NCBI RefSeq assembly: GCF_038502225.1
Contig: NC_091298.1
Location: forward strand, 36,390,844 to 36,454,843
DNA length: 64,000 nt
From: Cherax quadricarinatus
Lineage: Eukaryota; Arthropoda; Malacostraca; Decapoda; Parastacidae
Direction of reading: 5' to 3'
The first letter of the stretch is position 1. The number at the start of each line of letters is the position of its first letter. A model generated the notes under the pieces. The model did no database searches and had not been told where the DNA came from. It saw nothing but the letters and a program-made list of their open reading frames with translations. Shown in pieces: positions 28,001 through 39,704 of this stretch. The position numbers and the translations under genes are program-made.

Positions 28001-31000
28001 TTCAGTATGTTACTACTGCTTCAGTGTGTTACTTCTGCTTCAGTATGTTACTACTGCTTCAGTGTGTTACTTCTGCTTCAGTATGTTACTACTGCTTCAG
28101 TATGTTACTACTGCTTCAGTATGTTACTACTGCTTCAGTATGTTACTACTGCTTCAGTATGTTACTACTGCTTCAGTATGTTACTACTGCTTCAGTATGT
28201 TACTACTGCTTCAGTATGTTACTACTGCTTCAGTGTGTTACTACTGCTTCAGTGTGTTACTTCTGCTTCAGTATGTTACTACTGCTTCAATGTGTTACTT
28301 CTGCTTCTGTATGTTACTGCTGCTTCAGTATATTACTACTGCTTCAGTATGTTACTACTGCTTCAATGTGTTACTTCTGCTTCTGTATGTTACTACTGCT
28401 TCAGTGTGTTACTACTGCTTCAGTATGTTACTACTGCTTCAGTGTGTTACTACTGCTTCAGTGTGTTACTACTGCTTTAGTATGTTACTACTGCTTCAGT
28501 ATGTTACTACTGCTTCAGTGTGTTACTTCTGCTTCAGTATGTTACTACTGCTTCAGTATGTTACTACTGATTCAGTGTGTTACTACTGCTTCAGTGTGTT
28601 ACTTCTGCTTCAGTATTTTACTACTGCTTCAGTATGTTACTACTGCTTCAGTATGTTACTACTGCTTCAGTATGTTACTACTGCTTCAGTGTGTTACTTC
28701 TGCTTCTGTATGTTACTACTGCTTCAGTGTGTTACTACTGCTTCAGTGTGTTACTTCTGCTTCAATATGTTACTACTGCTTCAGTATGTTACTACTGCTT
28801 CAGTGTGTTACTACTGCTTCAGTATGTTACTACTGCTTCAGTATGTTACTACTGCTTCAGTGTGTTACTACTGCTTCAGTGTGTTACTACTGCTTCAGTG
28901 TGTTACTACTGCTTCAGTGTGTTATTTCTGCTTCAGTATGTTACTACTGCTTCTGTATGTTACTTCTGCTTCAGTATGTTACTACTGCCTCAGTGTGTTA
29001 CTTCTGCTTCAGTATGTTACTACTGCTTCAGTATGTTACTACTGCCTCAGTGTGTTCCTACTGCTTCAGTATGTTACTACTGCTTCAGTATGTTACTACT
29101 GCTTCAGTATGTTAGTACTGCTTCAGTATGTTACTACTGCCTCAGTGTGTTACCACTGCATCAGTGTGTTACTACTGCTTCAGTTTGTTACTACTGCTTC
29201 AGTATGTTACTACTGCTTCAGTATGTTACTACTGCTTCAGTATGTTACTACTGCCTCAGTATGTTACTACTGCTTCAGTGTGTTACTACTGCTTCAGTTT
29301 GTTACTACTGCTTCAGTGTGTTACTACTGCTTCAGTATGTTACTACTGCTTCAGTATGTTACTGCTGCTTCAGTATGTTACTACTGCTTCAGTATGTTAC
29401 TACTGCTTCAGTATGTTACTACTGCTTCAGTATGTTTCTGCTGCTTCAGTTTGTTACTACTGCTTCAGAATGTTACTACTGCTTCAGTTTGTTACTACTG
29501 CTTCAGTATGTTACTGCTGTTTCAGTATGTTACTGCTGTTTCAGTATGTTACTACTGCTTCCGTATGTTTCTGCTGCTTCAGTTTGTTACTACTGCTTCA
29601 GTTTGTTACTACTGCCTCAGTTTGTTACTACCGCTTCAGTGCGTTACTACTGCTTCAATTTGTTACTACTGCTTCAGTGTGTTACTACTGCTTCAGTGTG
29701 TTATTCCTGCTTCAGTATGTTACTACTGCTTCAGTATGTTACTGCTGTTTCAGTATGTTACTGCTGTTTCAGTATGTTACTACTGCTTCCGTATGTTTCT
29801 GCTGCTTCAGTTTGTTACTACTGCTTCAGTATGTTACTACTGCTTCAATTTGTTACTACTGCTTCAGTGTGTTATTTCTGCTTCAGTATGTTACTACTGC
29901 TTCAGTGTGTTATTTCTGCTTCAGTATGTTACTACTGCTTCAGTATGTTACTATTGCTTCAGTGTGTTATTTCTGCTTCAGTATGTTACTACTGCTTCAG
30001 TATGTTACTACTGCTTCAGTATGTTACTACTGCTTCAGTATGTTACTACTGCTTCAGTGTGTTATTTCTGCTTCAGTATGTTACTACTGCTTCAGTGTGT
30101 TATTTCTGCTTCAGTATGTTACTACTGCTTCAGTGTGTTATTTCTGCTTCAGTATGTTACTACTGCTTCAGTATGTTACTACTGCTTCAGTATGTTACTA
30201 CTGCTTCAGTATGTTACTACTGCTTCAGTATGTTACTACTGCTTCAGTGTGTTATTTCTGCTTCAGTATGTTACTACTGCTTCAGTGTGTTATTTCTGCT
30301 TCAGTATGTTACTACTGCTTCAGTGTGTTATTTCTGCTTCAGTATGTTACTACTGCTTCAGTATGTTACTACTGCTTCATTATGTTACTACAGCTTCAGT
30401 ACATTACTACTGCTTCAGTACATTACTACTGCTTCAGTATTTTACTACTGCTTCAGTGTGTTATATCTGCTTCAGTATGTTACTACTGCTTCAGTGTGTT
30501 ACTACAGCTTCAGTATGTTACTACTGCTTCAGTATATTACTACTGCTTCAGTGTGTTACTACAGCTTTAGTATGTTACTACTGCTTCAGTATGTTACTAC
30601 TGCTTCAGAATGTTACTACTGTTTCAGTGTGTTATTTCTGCTTCAGTTTTTTACTACTGCTTCAGTGTGTTACTACAGCTTCAGTATGTTACTACTGCTT
30701 CAATGTGTTACTACTGCCTCAGTGTGTTACTACTGCTTCAGTATGTTACTACTGCTTCGGTGTGTTACTACTGCTTCAGTGTGTTACTACTGCTTCAGTG
30801 TGTTACTTCTGCTTCTGTATGTTACTACTGCTTCAGTGTGTTACTACTGCTTCAGTGTGTTATTTCTGCTTCAGTATGTTACTACTGCTTCAGTGTGTTA
30901 CTACTGCTTCAGTGTGTTACTACTGCTTCAGTGTGTTACTTCTGCTTCTGTATGTTACTACTGCTTCAGTGTGTTACTACTGCTTCAATGTGTTACTACT

Positions 31001-32299
31001 GCTTCAGTGTGTTACTACTGCTTCAGTATGTTACTACTGCCTCAGTGTGTTACTACTGCTTCTGTATGTTACTACTGCCTCAGTGTGTTACTACTGCTTC
31101 AGTATGTTACTACTGCTTCAGTGTGTTACTTCTGCTTCAGTATGTTACTACTGCTTCAGTGTGTTACTTCTGCTTCAGTATGTTACTACTGCTTCAGTAT
31201 GTTACTACTGCTTCAGTATGTTACTACTGCTTCAGTATGTTACTACTGCTTCAGTATGTTACTACTGCTTCAGTATGTTACTACTGCTTCAGTATGTTAC
31301 TACTGCTTCAGTATGTTACTACTGCTTCAGTGTGTTACTACTGCTTCAGTGTGTTACTTCTGCTTCTGTATGTTACTGCTGCTTCAGTGTGTTACTACTG
31401 CTTCAGTATGTTACTACTGCTTCAATGTGTTACTTCTGCTTCTGTATGTTACTACTGCTTCAGTGTTACTACTGCTTCAGTATGTTACTACTGCTTCAGT
31501 GTGTTACTACTGCTTCAGTGTGTTACTACTGCTTTAGTATGTTACTACTGCTTCAGTATGTTAGTACTGCTTCAGTGTGTTACTTCTGCTTCAGTATGTT
31601 ACTACTGCTTCAGTATGTTACTACTGATTCAGTGTGTTACTACTGCCTCAGTGTGTTACTTCTGCTTCAGTATGTTACTACTGCTTCAGTATGTTACTAC
31701 TGCTTCAGTATGTTACTACTGCTTCAGTATGTTACTACTGCTTCAGTGTGTTACTTCTGCTTCTGTATGTTACTACTGCTTCAGTGTGTTACTACTGCTT
31801 CAGTGTGTTACTTCTGCTTCAATATGTTACTACTGCTTCAGTATGTTACTACTGCTTCAGTGTGTTACTACTGCTTCAGTATGTTACTACTGCTTCAGTA
31901 TGTTACTACTGCTTCAGTGTGTTACTACTGCTTCAGTGTGTTACTACTGCTTCAGTGTGTTACTACTGCTTCAGTGTGTTATTTCTGCTTCAGTATGTTA
32001 CTACTGCTTCTGTATGTTACTTCTGCTTCAGTATATTACTACTGCCTCAGTGTGTTACTTCTGCTTCAGTATGTTACTACTGCTTCAGTATGTTACTACT
32101 GCGTCAGTGTGTTACTTCTGCTTCAGTATGTTACTACTGCTTCAGTATGTTACTACTGCTTCAGTATGTTACTACTGCTTCAGTATGTTACTACTGCTTC
32201 AGTGTGTTACTTCTGCTTCATTATGTTACTTCTGCTTCAGTGTGTTACTTCTGCTTCATTATGTTACCACTGCTTCAGTATGTTACTACTCCTTCAGTG
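22030..32299. repeat. 19-bp satellite array, left segment
   Basis: About 540 copies of GTTACTACTGCTTCAGTAT. Common variants are CCTCAGTGT, CATCAGTGT (after CCACTG) and TATTTCTGC. Large-scale duplication is visible. The string TACAGCTTTAGTATG occurs near 27331 and 30561 (3230 apart), and the block beginning TGTTAGTACTGCTTCAG then CCTCAG recurs near 25790 and 29110 (about 3.3 kb). So the right 6.5 kb is roughly two copies of a 3.2-3.3-kb higher-order repeat. No register of the unit contains a stop codon on the plus strand, so all three frames stay open for kilobases and give the same 19-residue Cys/Tyr/Leu-rich period. I treat that as a by-product. Confidence 0.97.
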
Positions 32300-32580
32300 T
32301 GTTTAGTGGGGGTTCGATAACGTGGATTGGGTAATAACACTCACGTTGGATGTTCTAGTACATATATTGGAGGGTAAATATGGGGAGCACCATGCCTGGC
32401 CTGCCTCTCTGCTGACTCTCTCTAAGACTGACTCACGAATTGTGTCCTAGGGGTGAGCGCGTTCAAAAACATGCTGTAACATCAGTAAATAACAGAAATT
32501 CACACAGACGGTTGGTAGTGAGTCATACTACTGGTAACTGGTTGCTGGTAACTGGTTACTAGGAACTGATACTAATGAGA
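32300..32580 (-). repeat. LTR, 3' copy of the Ty3/gypsy element
   Basis: Starts TGTTTAGTGGGGGTTCGATA and continues with GGATTGGGTAATAACACTC, matching base for base in length the start of the other LTR (TGTCATATGGAGGCTCGATA). It carries a segment of about 28 bp (around TAAGACTGACTCACG) missing in the other copy. The inner boundary at 32580 is where similarity to the right LTR stops. A canonical CA end is not evident, so the true LTR could be longer. Confidence 0.8.
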
Positions 32581-33113
32581 GCTCGGCGATGCTAACATAT
32601 GTCGTCCCGACATCCAGCTAACACAAACTAGAGACGGCAGGCATACGGCTTGGGCTAAATCAACACAATGTCAAAGTACACAACAATTGAACATTATAAC
32701 ATACATAAGTAGAATATTGGAATAGAAGCTAACATACTCGACTATAATGAAACTTACTGTAATGAAACCGTAATCCATATCAAGTTATGATATAGTACAA
32801 TTCATAGAATGAGACTCAACATTGGGATTTCACAATAGAAGTGATAAAAAAAATTTGATCAATCAATCTGTATTCATGTGGTCTACGGATTCTGAGGAAG
32901 GATGTATACAAAGAAAGAAGTGTTTAACAGAAATGCAGACTTGGTGCACTCAAATCTAGACTGTTGAATCTCAGAATTCATAGAGAACATAAACACACTC
33001 ACAAAAAAATTCTTGATTATTAATAAGTTGATACTGTAATTATTCATCTGTACAGGTTATTTACATTTAACCTCAACTCTGCTAGGGTAAGATTGACATA
33101 TGCAGAATTGGTG
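32581..33113. other. 3' untranslated internal region of the Ty3/gypsy element
   Basis: Between the 3' LTR and the last pol-frame remnant. No clear polypurine tract on the minus strand and no coding frame. Confidence 0.55.
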
Positions 33114-34260
33114 TCATCTCTGAGAAGGATCAAACTCTGTTGCACTGGCTAACTCATGCCTTATTTGAGGCGGCTCTGAATTGGTAGTTACAAATGATAC
33201 TTGAGGATTTCTCAATACCTGTCGTGTACGTAGGGAATAACGACATTCAGGCTGATCATCTGACTGAGTATTAGAGGTAGAGAATACAGAGTCAGGAGGA
33301 TTGTCAGAGTCTGTCACATTAGTCTGGGTTGGAACATCATTAGTATCACTTCATATGATCCAAATGCGACTCTTTATACTGACCAGTACTAATTTCTCTA
33401 ACCTTATACTTATTGCCATTGATATGTTCAACTACTCGATAAGGACCAACACACTTTTGATCAAGTTTAGGCATTACAGGCGTTTTGTTAAAGTTAGTCA
33501 GCATAACTCTCGAACCTACTTTGATTTTGGACGGCTTTGCTCGAGTGTTAGCGACTCTTGTAAATTCTGCTGTTGATTTATGAAGTGTTTCACGGATTCT
33601 TCTAAAGACGCTTTGAGCTAAGCTGGTACGAGTTGCTATGAAATCATCAGGGTTGTAATTTGGTTTCGGGTTAGAATATAACAACTCATAAGGCAAACGT
33701 TTATCTACACCGTACAATGCATAATGTGGAGTGTCACCTACGGAAACATTGTAAGCAGAATTTATAGCACACTCCACATCAGGTACAACTTCATCCCAAG
33801 TTTCACTGTTGGGATTGATAGTGGCTCTCAAGACATCAAGTACTTTCTTATTGGTTCGTTCTGCTAACCCATTGCTGGCAGGATGATGAGGAACAATTGT
33901 GGATTTAGAGATCTTGTACAAAGTGCACAAATTTTCAAGAATCTCATTACAGAATTCACCTCCATAATCTGTTACTAAGGACTTGGGGGTGGTATGCCTG
34001 CAGACAATGCGTTCTTTAAACGCTTTAGCTACTGTCTCGGCAGTCTTATCTGCAAAAGGAAGTAACTCGCAATATCTGGTGAAATGGTCTACCATAACAC
34101 ACAGATGTTTGTTGCCCTGGAGGGAACATTGGAAATTAGTTAACAAATCTAGCGCAACTCTTTCCCACGGTTTGCTAGTAGTTGGATACACCTGGATTGG
34201 ATTAGGACCATTAACACTACCTTTGTGTTGCATGCAGACACTACATTTCTTAACATACTA
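33114..34260 (-). pseudogene. Ty3/gypsy integrase (pol C-terminus), degraded
   Basis: The frame at 33346-34233 (about 295 codons) is a recognisable integrase. It starts inside the zinc-binding module (CSVCMQHKG lies upstream, split by a TAG near 34258). The catalytic core follows: the first Asp in ERVALDLLT, the second in SLVTDYGGEF, and the Glu in HHPASNGLAERTNKK. The C-terminal domain includes KVGSRVMLTN and the chromodomain-position motif GPYRVVEHINGNKYKV. A further frame (33114-33317, SLRTRQVLRNPQVSFV) continues the C-terminus after a frameshift. Its job would be to insert element cDNA into chromosomes. Catalytic residues are present but upstream stops make this copy non-functional. Confidence 0.88.
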
Positions 34261-35969
34261 GGAAATATCAATTGCCATACGAGGCCAAAAGTATTTCAAT
34301 TTGGCTTGTTTTACTGAATGATCCATACCAGGGTGTGCAACACCTGGTACATCGTGAACTAGCTGTAAGGCTACATTCACTAGTGACTGTAGAATTACTA
34401 GCTGGTATACTCTTCTGCTAGGAGTACCCAACTCGGCTGTTCGATACAGTAATTCTTGGTTCATGAGAAAGTTACTGATGGGTGCTGGTGGCTTCACAGT
34501 CAGAAAAAAATCTTCGTGGAGCAGGAATCGAATCATGCCAGACCACATGGGATTTGTTCGTTGAGCATTCTTGACATCCTCGGCAGTAAATGGAGGGTCT
34601 GCAGTTACTATACTAACATGTCGCGATAAAGCATCTGCGACTACATTTGACTTGCCAGGTAAGTGTTCAAAGGTAGAATTGAACTCTTGGATAGTAAAGG
34701 TCCATCTGGCTAACCTTCCAGTAGGTTGTTTGTTCTGGAATAAAGGTATCAGTGGAGCATGGTCTGTCAAGACATGAACAGAGTACTGATAAATAATGTC
34801 TCGGAAGTGCTTTAGAGACCATACTATTGCTAAAGCTTCTTGCTCAGTCACTGTATAATTACATTCAGCCTTCGTAAGGACTCGGCTAGCAAATGCAACT
34901 GCGTTGTACTTGCCATCAGTCTTCTGAGCTAGTATGGCACCTATGCCAATAGAACTAGCATCAGTTGTCAGATAGAAGGGCTTAGTAAACTGGAAATTTC
35001 AGAATTGGAGCAGATGTTAGCTTTTCTTTTAGAGTTTGGAATGCTCTTTCTTGATGGAAGGTCCAAACGAAAGGAGCATCTTTCTTAAGCAAGTTAGTTA
35101 GAGGAGCAGCTATGGAAGAAAAATTGGCAATGATAGATCTATAAAAACCTGCTAAGCCCACAAATGATCTTACGGCATCAGCAGTTTTGGGAGTTGGAAA
35201 ATTTAGTACTGCAGTTACTTTACTTTGGTCAGTCACAACCCCTCTAGGAGTGACTACGTGACCAAGAAACTTGATTTCTGATCTGAAAAATTGACATTTA
35301 GACAGTTTGATCTTTAAATTGGCTTCCTCAAGCTTACAAGTACTACATCAAGTTTTTTCAAGTGTGTATCCACGTCTTTAGACATGACGATTTTGTCATC
35401 TAAGTACACCATAAGTGCATTCCTATAAGACCTCTAAAGATATTAGTCATGAGCCTTGAGAACGTGATAAGGGAGGATCATAATCTAAAGGCCATACGGA
35501 GGAAGTGATAATGACCTGTAGGAGTGGAGAATGCAGTTAGCTCTTGGCTGTCCTCGTGACGAGGGACTTGCCAAAACCCTTGTAACAAGTCCAGGGTCGA
35601 AAAGACTTTGTTGTCTTCAATGTTACGTAAAAGATCGCCAAGTACAGGAAGTGAGAAGCGATCTGGAATAGTTTTCGCATTTAACTTCCAAAAGTCAATT
35701 GCTGGGCGCCAAGTACCATCCTTCTTAGGTACTAGGATCAAGGGTGCATTCCAGGGTGAATTACTAGGTGCAATAACTCCATCATCAAGAATTTGATTGA
35801 TCAATTCTTCTGTGATAGCAATTTGTGAATGAGGCATTCTGTACGCAGGTATATAGATTGGTATAGTACCAGGGTCAAGTGGGATACGATGGGACAATAG
35901 GTTCATTATACCCATCTTCTCACCTGGTAAGGCAATGGCTTTACGACGTTTGTTCAACAGAGTCAACAA
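34258..35969 (-). pseudogene. Ty3/gypsy reverse transcriptase and RNase H, degraded
   Basis: Minus strand, in order. 35478-35969 holds the RT N-terminal half (SNSPWNAPLILVPKKDGTWR, then FSTLDLLQGFWQVP). The catalytic YLDD at 35395-35406 lies in a segment broken by stops. 34982-35236 holds the RT thumb region (FLGHVV... then VRSFVGLAGFYRSIIANFS). RNase H follows with its acidic residues in TTDASSIGIGAILAQ, TEQEALAIVWSLKHF and LTDHAPL. The frame ends with the start of the integrase HHCC module (H...HPGMDHSVKQAKLKYFWPRM) at a TAG. At least three frame breaks separate the pieces. Order and motifs are diagnostic of Ty3/gypsy pol. Confidence 0.9.
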
Positions 35970-35978
35970 ACTCTTGAG

Positions 35979-36773
35979 CTATTCTGGGAAGTCAGTGGGA
36001 GCTAAGTCTTTCTCCTCAACTGGTGGAATGGAATGATCCAGTGAAGTGGATGAGGTCTCCCCGGTAGAAATAGCACCGACCCACTGGTCAGGTGACAACT
36101 CATCTTCTACCTGAACAGGGTAAGGATAGTGAACAAGGTCAACAAAATTTGTATTTGCTCTGAGGCGAACACTGTGACCAGAAGTGTTTTCAAGGAAGAA
36201 ATGGATCTTACTATCTCTTACAACATGTAAGGATGGCTCAACAAATAAACCCTTTACTTTGCAGGAATCACTGTCAACTAGGACGTTATCACCATCTAGA
36301 ACACTAGGAACAACAACGGACACTCTAGTGAGGGCACTATCCGAAACAGAAACGTCTTTCTACAGACGGCATGTGACATCAACAAGAGATGGCATTACTA
36401 GTTGCAAGTAATCGTTTTCCAACAAGGCGTCCCCTGTGGAGGAACTACTACTTGAACTAGCAGACATTGCAGGGATAGGCTGAGCACTCAAGGTAGTCAG
36501 AGTGTCCTCGGACACTTGAGGTAACTGGACACTATCTTGCAAACCTGAAGTTGTAGGTGGAACACAGACAGGAGTGACAGGATCACCAGTGCCTGACCGC
36601 TTGGGTACACTACTGGAAAATGCACTGGCCTGTAAGGACTTAATCCAAGCGTCGTATTCTGCGGCAGTATGGCAGATCTCGGTTCCAAGCTGGTAACCCC
36701 AAAATGGTACGATCAAGTCATCAATTTGGGCATGCCATTGATAAGGGTCGAGCACAAAGCGTAAGTCTCTCAC
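35979..36773 (-). pseudogene. Ty3/gypsy pol linker between protease and RT
   Basis: Two overlapping frames (36360-36773 and 35979-36323) between the protease and RT. They contain a Ser-rich stretch (SASSSSSSSTGDALL) and SVVVPSVLDGDNVLVDSD...PSL, which resembles the region following the retropepsin in some gypsy polyproteins. No catalytic motif seen. The two frames were probably one before a frameshift. Confidence 0.55.
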
Positions 36774-37117
36774 GGAAGCAAATCCCAGTAAAAGTTCGCC
36801 AGGGAAAGTAATCTGGTCGACAACAAGGAAGGAAGCAGTAAAGGTGAAAAGGTGAGGGAAGTCCTACCTCGGACACGCAGGTGAGAACCAGCTACTTCAC
36901 TAAGGGAGGACACATGAGTCGCTTCTACGAGAAGGACACGCCGTAACTGCTTATCCTTAAACAAACTAGACCTGATAATATTGACTTGCGCACCAGAGTC
37001 CATGGACACATGAACGGGCGCATTATGAACAGATGCTTTCACTATGGGACCTATCGTTGCAGTGGAAGTTATGTGCAAACAAAAAGGAGGGTTGTCATCA
37101 GAAAAGATTTGTTCCAC
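36770..37117 (-). pseudogene. Ty3/gypsy aspartic protease remnant
   Basis: The short frame contains VHVSMDSGAQVNIIRSSLF, the DSGA active-site loop of retroviral-type aspartic proteases, preceded by a beta-strand-like hydrophobic run. The downstream flap and second-half motifs are not clear in this frame. It lies between the zinc-knuckle gag piece and RT, as expected. Confidence 0.75.
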
Positions 37118-37225
37118 TTCATCCCCAAAATCATTTACGTCAGAGACGTGTGAAGCAACATCATCAGCAGGATTGTCATTCTTGAGACTGCTTAAGGCTT
37201 CAAAAGAATTGTGAACGGGGATGGT

Positions 37226-37792
37226 CTACTCATTATCACCTGGGGCACTCGAATTCCCGCGAGTTGGAAGAATTAGCCTGGTTCTGGTTAGTCTGAGAAC
37301 CACGACGTCTGTTTCCTCTCCTGGTTCTGCAGTTGGAACGGCCACAGAAAGATCTAGAGTACTGAAGGTTGTAGAGAGCATTGCACTCAGATGTGTCATG
37401 TCCATGTATTCTATGATAAGTACAGTAGGAAAGATCTGACTGATACTCATCATCAGTACGATGCCTCTTAGGGTGACTATCAGGACAATTAACTGCAATA
37501 TGGCCACGGAAACCACAGTTGTAACAAGTCCGCTGACTATGGTTACTGAATGTACGAGGTTTATTATGACGCTGTACACTGGTCCTTGGTGATCGCTGCG
37601 ATGGCTGACTACCACTGTCACTGTGGCGCAAACAAGAGGTGGTGCAGACTGAGGCATAGGTGTGAAGTTACTTTTGATACACGGGAAAGTACAATGGGGG
37701 CACAAGGAACGTGCATGATTTAGGGCTGTAAGTGGTTCCATCGTCACAGTTGGAGGATTAGCCTCATAAGCACACACGGAAGCAGGCGGCAT
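37226..37792 (-). pseudogene. Ty3/gypsy gag nucleocapsid with zinc knuckles
   Basis: The frame at 37236-37631 has CYNCGFRGHIAVNCPDS, a canonical CX2CX4HX4C zinc knuckle, then a second, non-canonical Cys/His group (CTYHRIHGHDTSEC) and a basic tail (RTRRGNRRRGSQTN). The N-terminal part is in the alternative frame starting at 37792, so a frameshift separates them. Role: packaging of the element RNA. Confidence 0.82.
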
Positions 37793-38606
37793 TAGTTTTT
37801 TGATTGCTCCAAAAGCTGCGACGGTGTGGGTGGTTTATCTAATCTAACAGCAAATGCACTCAACGATTCATTAGTCATGGGTGTAGCATTCACGAGTTCC
37901 CGAAGAACGACATATGGATCAGCTGTTTTTACTGGCACAAGGAAAGAACGAATCAGTTCCTCATATTGTGACCACATAGTAAGATTCCTGAAGTCTCGCA
38001 TTTCAAGGAGATCAACAACGTGAACAGCAGCAGGGGACCGATGAAGAGCTTCTTTCGCAAGTCTGATAAGACTTTCCTCTGAAGGAGGACTGTCAACTAC
38101 AGCATTAACACGAGAACGAATGGCAGTAAACCATGCTTCAAGACTATGTACATGGCCATTGAATAAAGGTAACACATCAAGGGAATCACGAGTAAAACTA
38201 TAGTGTCTCAGTGTCTGGGTCGGTCTGTCAGTCGATAAGGAACTATAAGATAAGATAAGATAAGATAAGATTTCGTTCAGATTTTTAACCCCGGAGGGTT
38301 AGCCATCCAGGATAACCCAAGAAAGTCAGTGCGTCATCGAGGACTGTCTAACTTATTTCCATTGGGGTCCTTAATCTTGTCCCCCAGGATGCGACCCACA
38401 CCAGTCGACTAACACCCAGGTACCTATTTGTTGCTAGGTGAACAGGACAATAGGTGTAAGGAAACGTGTCGGAATTTCCACCCGCCGGGAATCGAACCCG
38501 GGCCCTCCGTGTGTGAAGCGGGAGTTTTAGCCACCAGACCACCGGGCCACCGGCCCGGTGGTCTGGACAGGAGCAGCAGTAGCCTGAGAGGTCTGAGTGT
38601 CGCCAT
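37793..38606 (-). pseudogene. Ty3/gypsy gag (matrix/capsid part), split by a SINE
   Basis: Minus strand. The probable start at 38606 gives MATLRPLRLLLLL and runs straight into SINE sequence at about 38570. Past the SINE (below 38246) gag-like sequence resumes (LPLFNGHVHSLEAWF... then LLEMRDFRNLTMWSQYEELI) to a stop near 37792. The second segment has the helical, Trp-containing look of retrotransposon capsid proteins (LFNG...WF is common near the capsid start). The SINE and later frameshifts make it non-functional. Confidence 0.7.
38246..38570 (-). mobile_element. tRNA-derived SINE inserted in gypsy gag
   Basis: Minus strand: a tRNA-like head of about 75 bp (GGTGGTCTGGTGGCTAAAAC, anticodon-arm-like CTTCACACA, then GGGTTCGATTCCCGGCGGG with a perfect B box at about 38488-38498). 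A tRNA-unrelated body of about 230 bp follows, ending in a pentamer tail (AAGAT)n on the plus strand at 38246-38271. The head resembles tRNA-Val (CAC). At the 5' end CCACCGGGCC/GGCCCGGTGG forms a short palindrome. Transcription would be by RNA polymerase III from the internal A and B boxes, with LINE machinery for mobility. No clear target duplication seen. Confidence 0.85.
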
Positions 38607-39441
38607 TCACTTAAGTATCACTTGAAGGTATGTGAGGCATAATGGCAAAGAAGTTGCACAAAAACAAATAACGCAAAAGATAATGAATAATAAAAATGAT
38701 ACAAAATGCTAAAATTGAAATAAAAGAGATGTAACTAATTCTGCAGAAGTAATAAAAAAAATGTCTAAGATACAATGCAAGAGGAAGAACAACTCAATAT
38801 AAGGGACTGCTGGCCAAGATAAAGAAAATACATTGACATTTACAAGTAAAAATATTACTGGAGGCTGAATTAAATGCAAAATGAGCTGTCTGTACTCTTG
38901 CTAATAAAGAAATTGACTAATAAAACTGTAAATCAATGTAAAAAGTGTAAAATAAAATCACCAAATTATATGCAAAGAGAGATAACTTGGAAATTTAAAT
39001 ATTTCCTAAGAGAGCATAAATAAAATTAAAATATGATGCTAAGACAACATCAGGAAAAATAATAAAATTAAAAACAGGACACTCTGGCTTAACCCGCGAG
39101 AATGGCTGACTGGAAGACATGTAACAATGCACACAGCATGAAGGAGCAGGTGGATGACATGAGACAGGCTGGATGATAGGCTGAGGCAGGCTGACTGGCG
39201 CTCATTCCCACAGTCTGATACTGGCTGGCTTAATTGCAAAATCCGGGTCAACCCCTCGGAGATTGAAGAAATTAGCACACGAACTAAGCCAGAAAGCTTG
39301 AAAGACGGCTGAAACTGGTTTTCAGGCTGGAGCGTCTGGTTGAGACTGGCAGACGTGACCTCTGACCTGCCGGCACCCTATAAACAATCTTCTAACGTCT
39401 GAAATACCCATAAACACACGCCCACAAGCTGCCACCAATTT
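38607..39441. other. 5' leader of the Ty3/gypsy element
   Basis: A-rich, no convincing frame, between the gag start (38606, minus strand) and the 5' LTR. Short frames here do not resemble known proteins. Confidence 0.55.
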
Positions 39442-39704
39442 GTCATATGGAGGCTCGATAATGTGGATTGGGTAATAACACTCACGTTGGATGTTCTAGT
39501 ACGTATAATGGAGGGTAAATATGGGGAGCACCATGCCTGGCCTGCCTCTCTGCTAACTCCTAGGGGTGAGCGGCGTTCAAAAACATGCTAAGGCCAGCTG
39601 TAACGTCAGTAAATAACAGTGATTCACACAGACGGTTGGAAGTGAGTCATACTTCTGGTAACTGGTTACTGGTAACTGGTTACTAGGAATTGATATTACT
39701 GAGA
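39442..39704 (-). repeat. LTR, 5' copy of the Ty3/gypsy element
   Basis: Begins TGTCATATGGAGGCTCGATA and ends TGATATTACTGAGA, where the 19-bp satellite resumes. It has AAGGCCAG (about 39592-39599), missing from the other LTR, and lacks the 28-bp segment present there. Confidence 0.8.

Larger units (their letters stand above)
32300..39704 (-). mobile_element. Degraded Ty3/gypsy LTR retrotransposon inserted in the 19-bp satellite
   Basis: Two related terminal segments (32300-32580 and 39442-39704, direct orientation) flank minus-strand remains of gag, protease, RT, RNase H and integrase in the Ty3/gypsy order. The satellite stops at 32299 and resumes at 39705. CAGTG ends the left flank and AGTG begins the right flank, compatible with a short target duplication, though the satellite itself makes this ambiguous. 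Just inside the 5' LTR the minus strand reads TTGGTGGCAGC, plausible as a primer-binding region. The LTRs differ by substitutions and by indels of about 28 and 8 bp, so the insertion is not recent. No env-like frame was seen. Confidence 0.9.

Noticed and set aside
7787..32299. Common origin of the 20-bp and 19-bp satellite units
   Set aside because: Reverse-complement alignment shares little beyond CTACTG and a few scattered bases; not better than expected for short A/T-rich units by eye.
22086..32306. A 3406-codon open reading frame, plus many long overlapping ones
   Set aside because: The 19-bp unit has no stop in any plus-strand register, so long frames arise automatically. The peptide is a 19-residue period identical in all three frames, with no other protein feature.
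38428..38625. Small protein containing NFHPPGIEPGPSVCEAG on the plus strand
   Set aside because: Antisense reading of the tRNA-like head of the SINE; such frames are common wherever a tRNA B box is translated.
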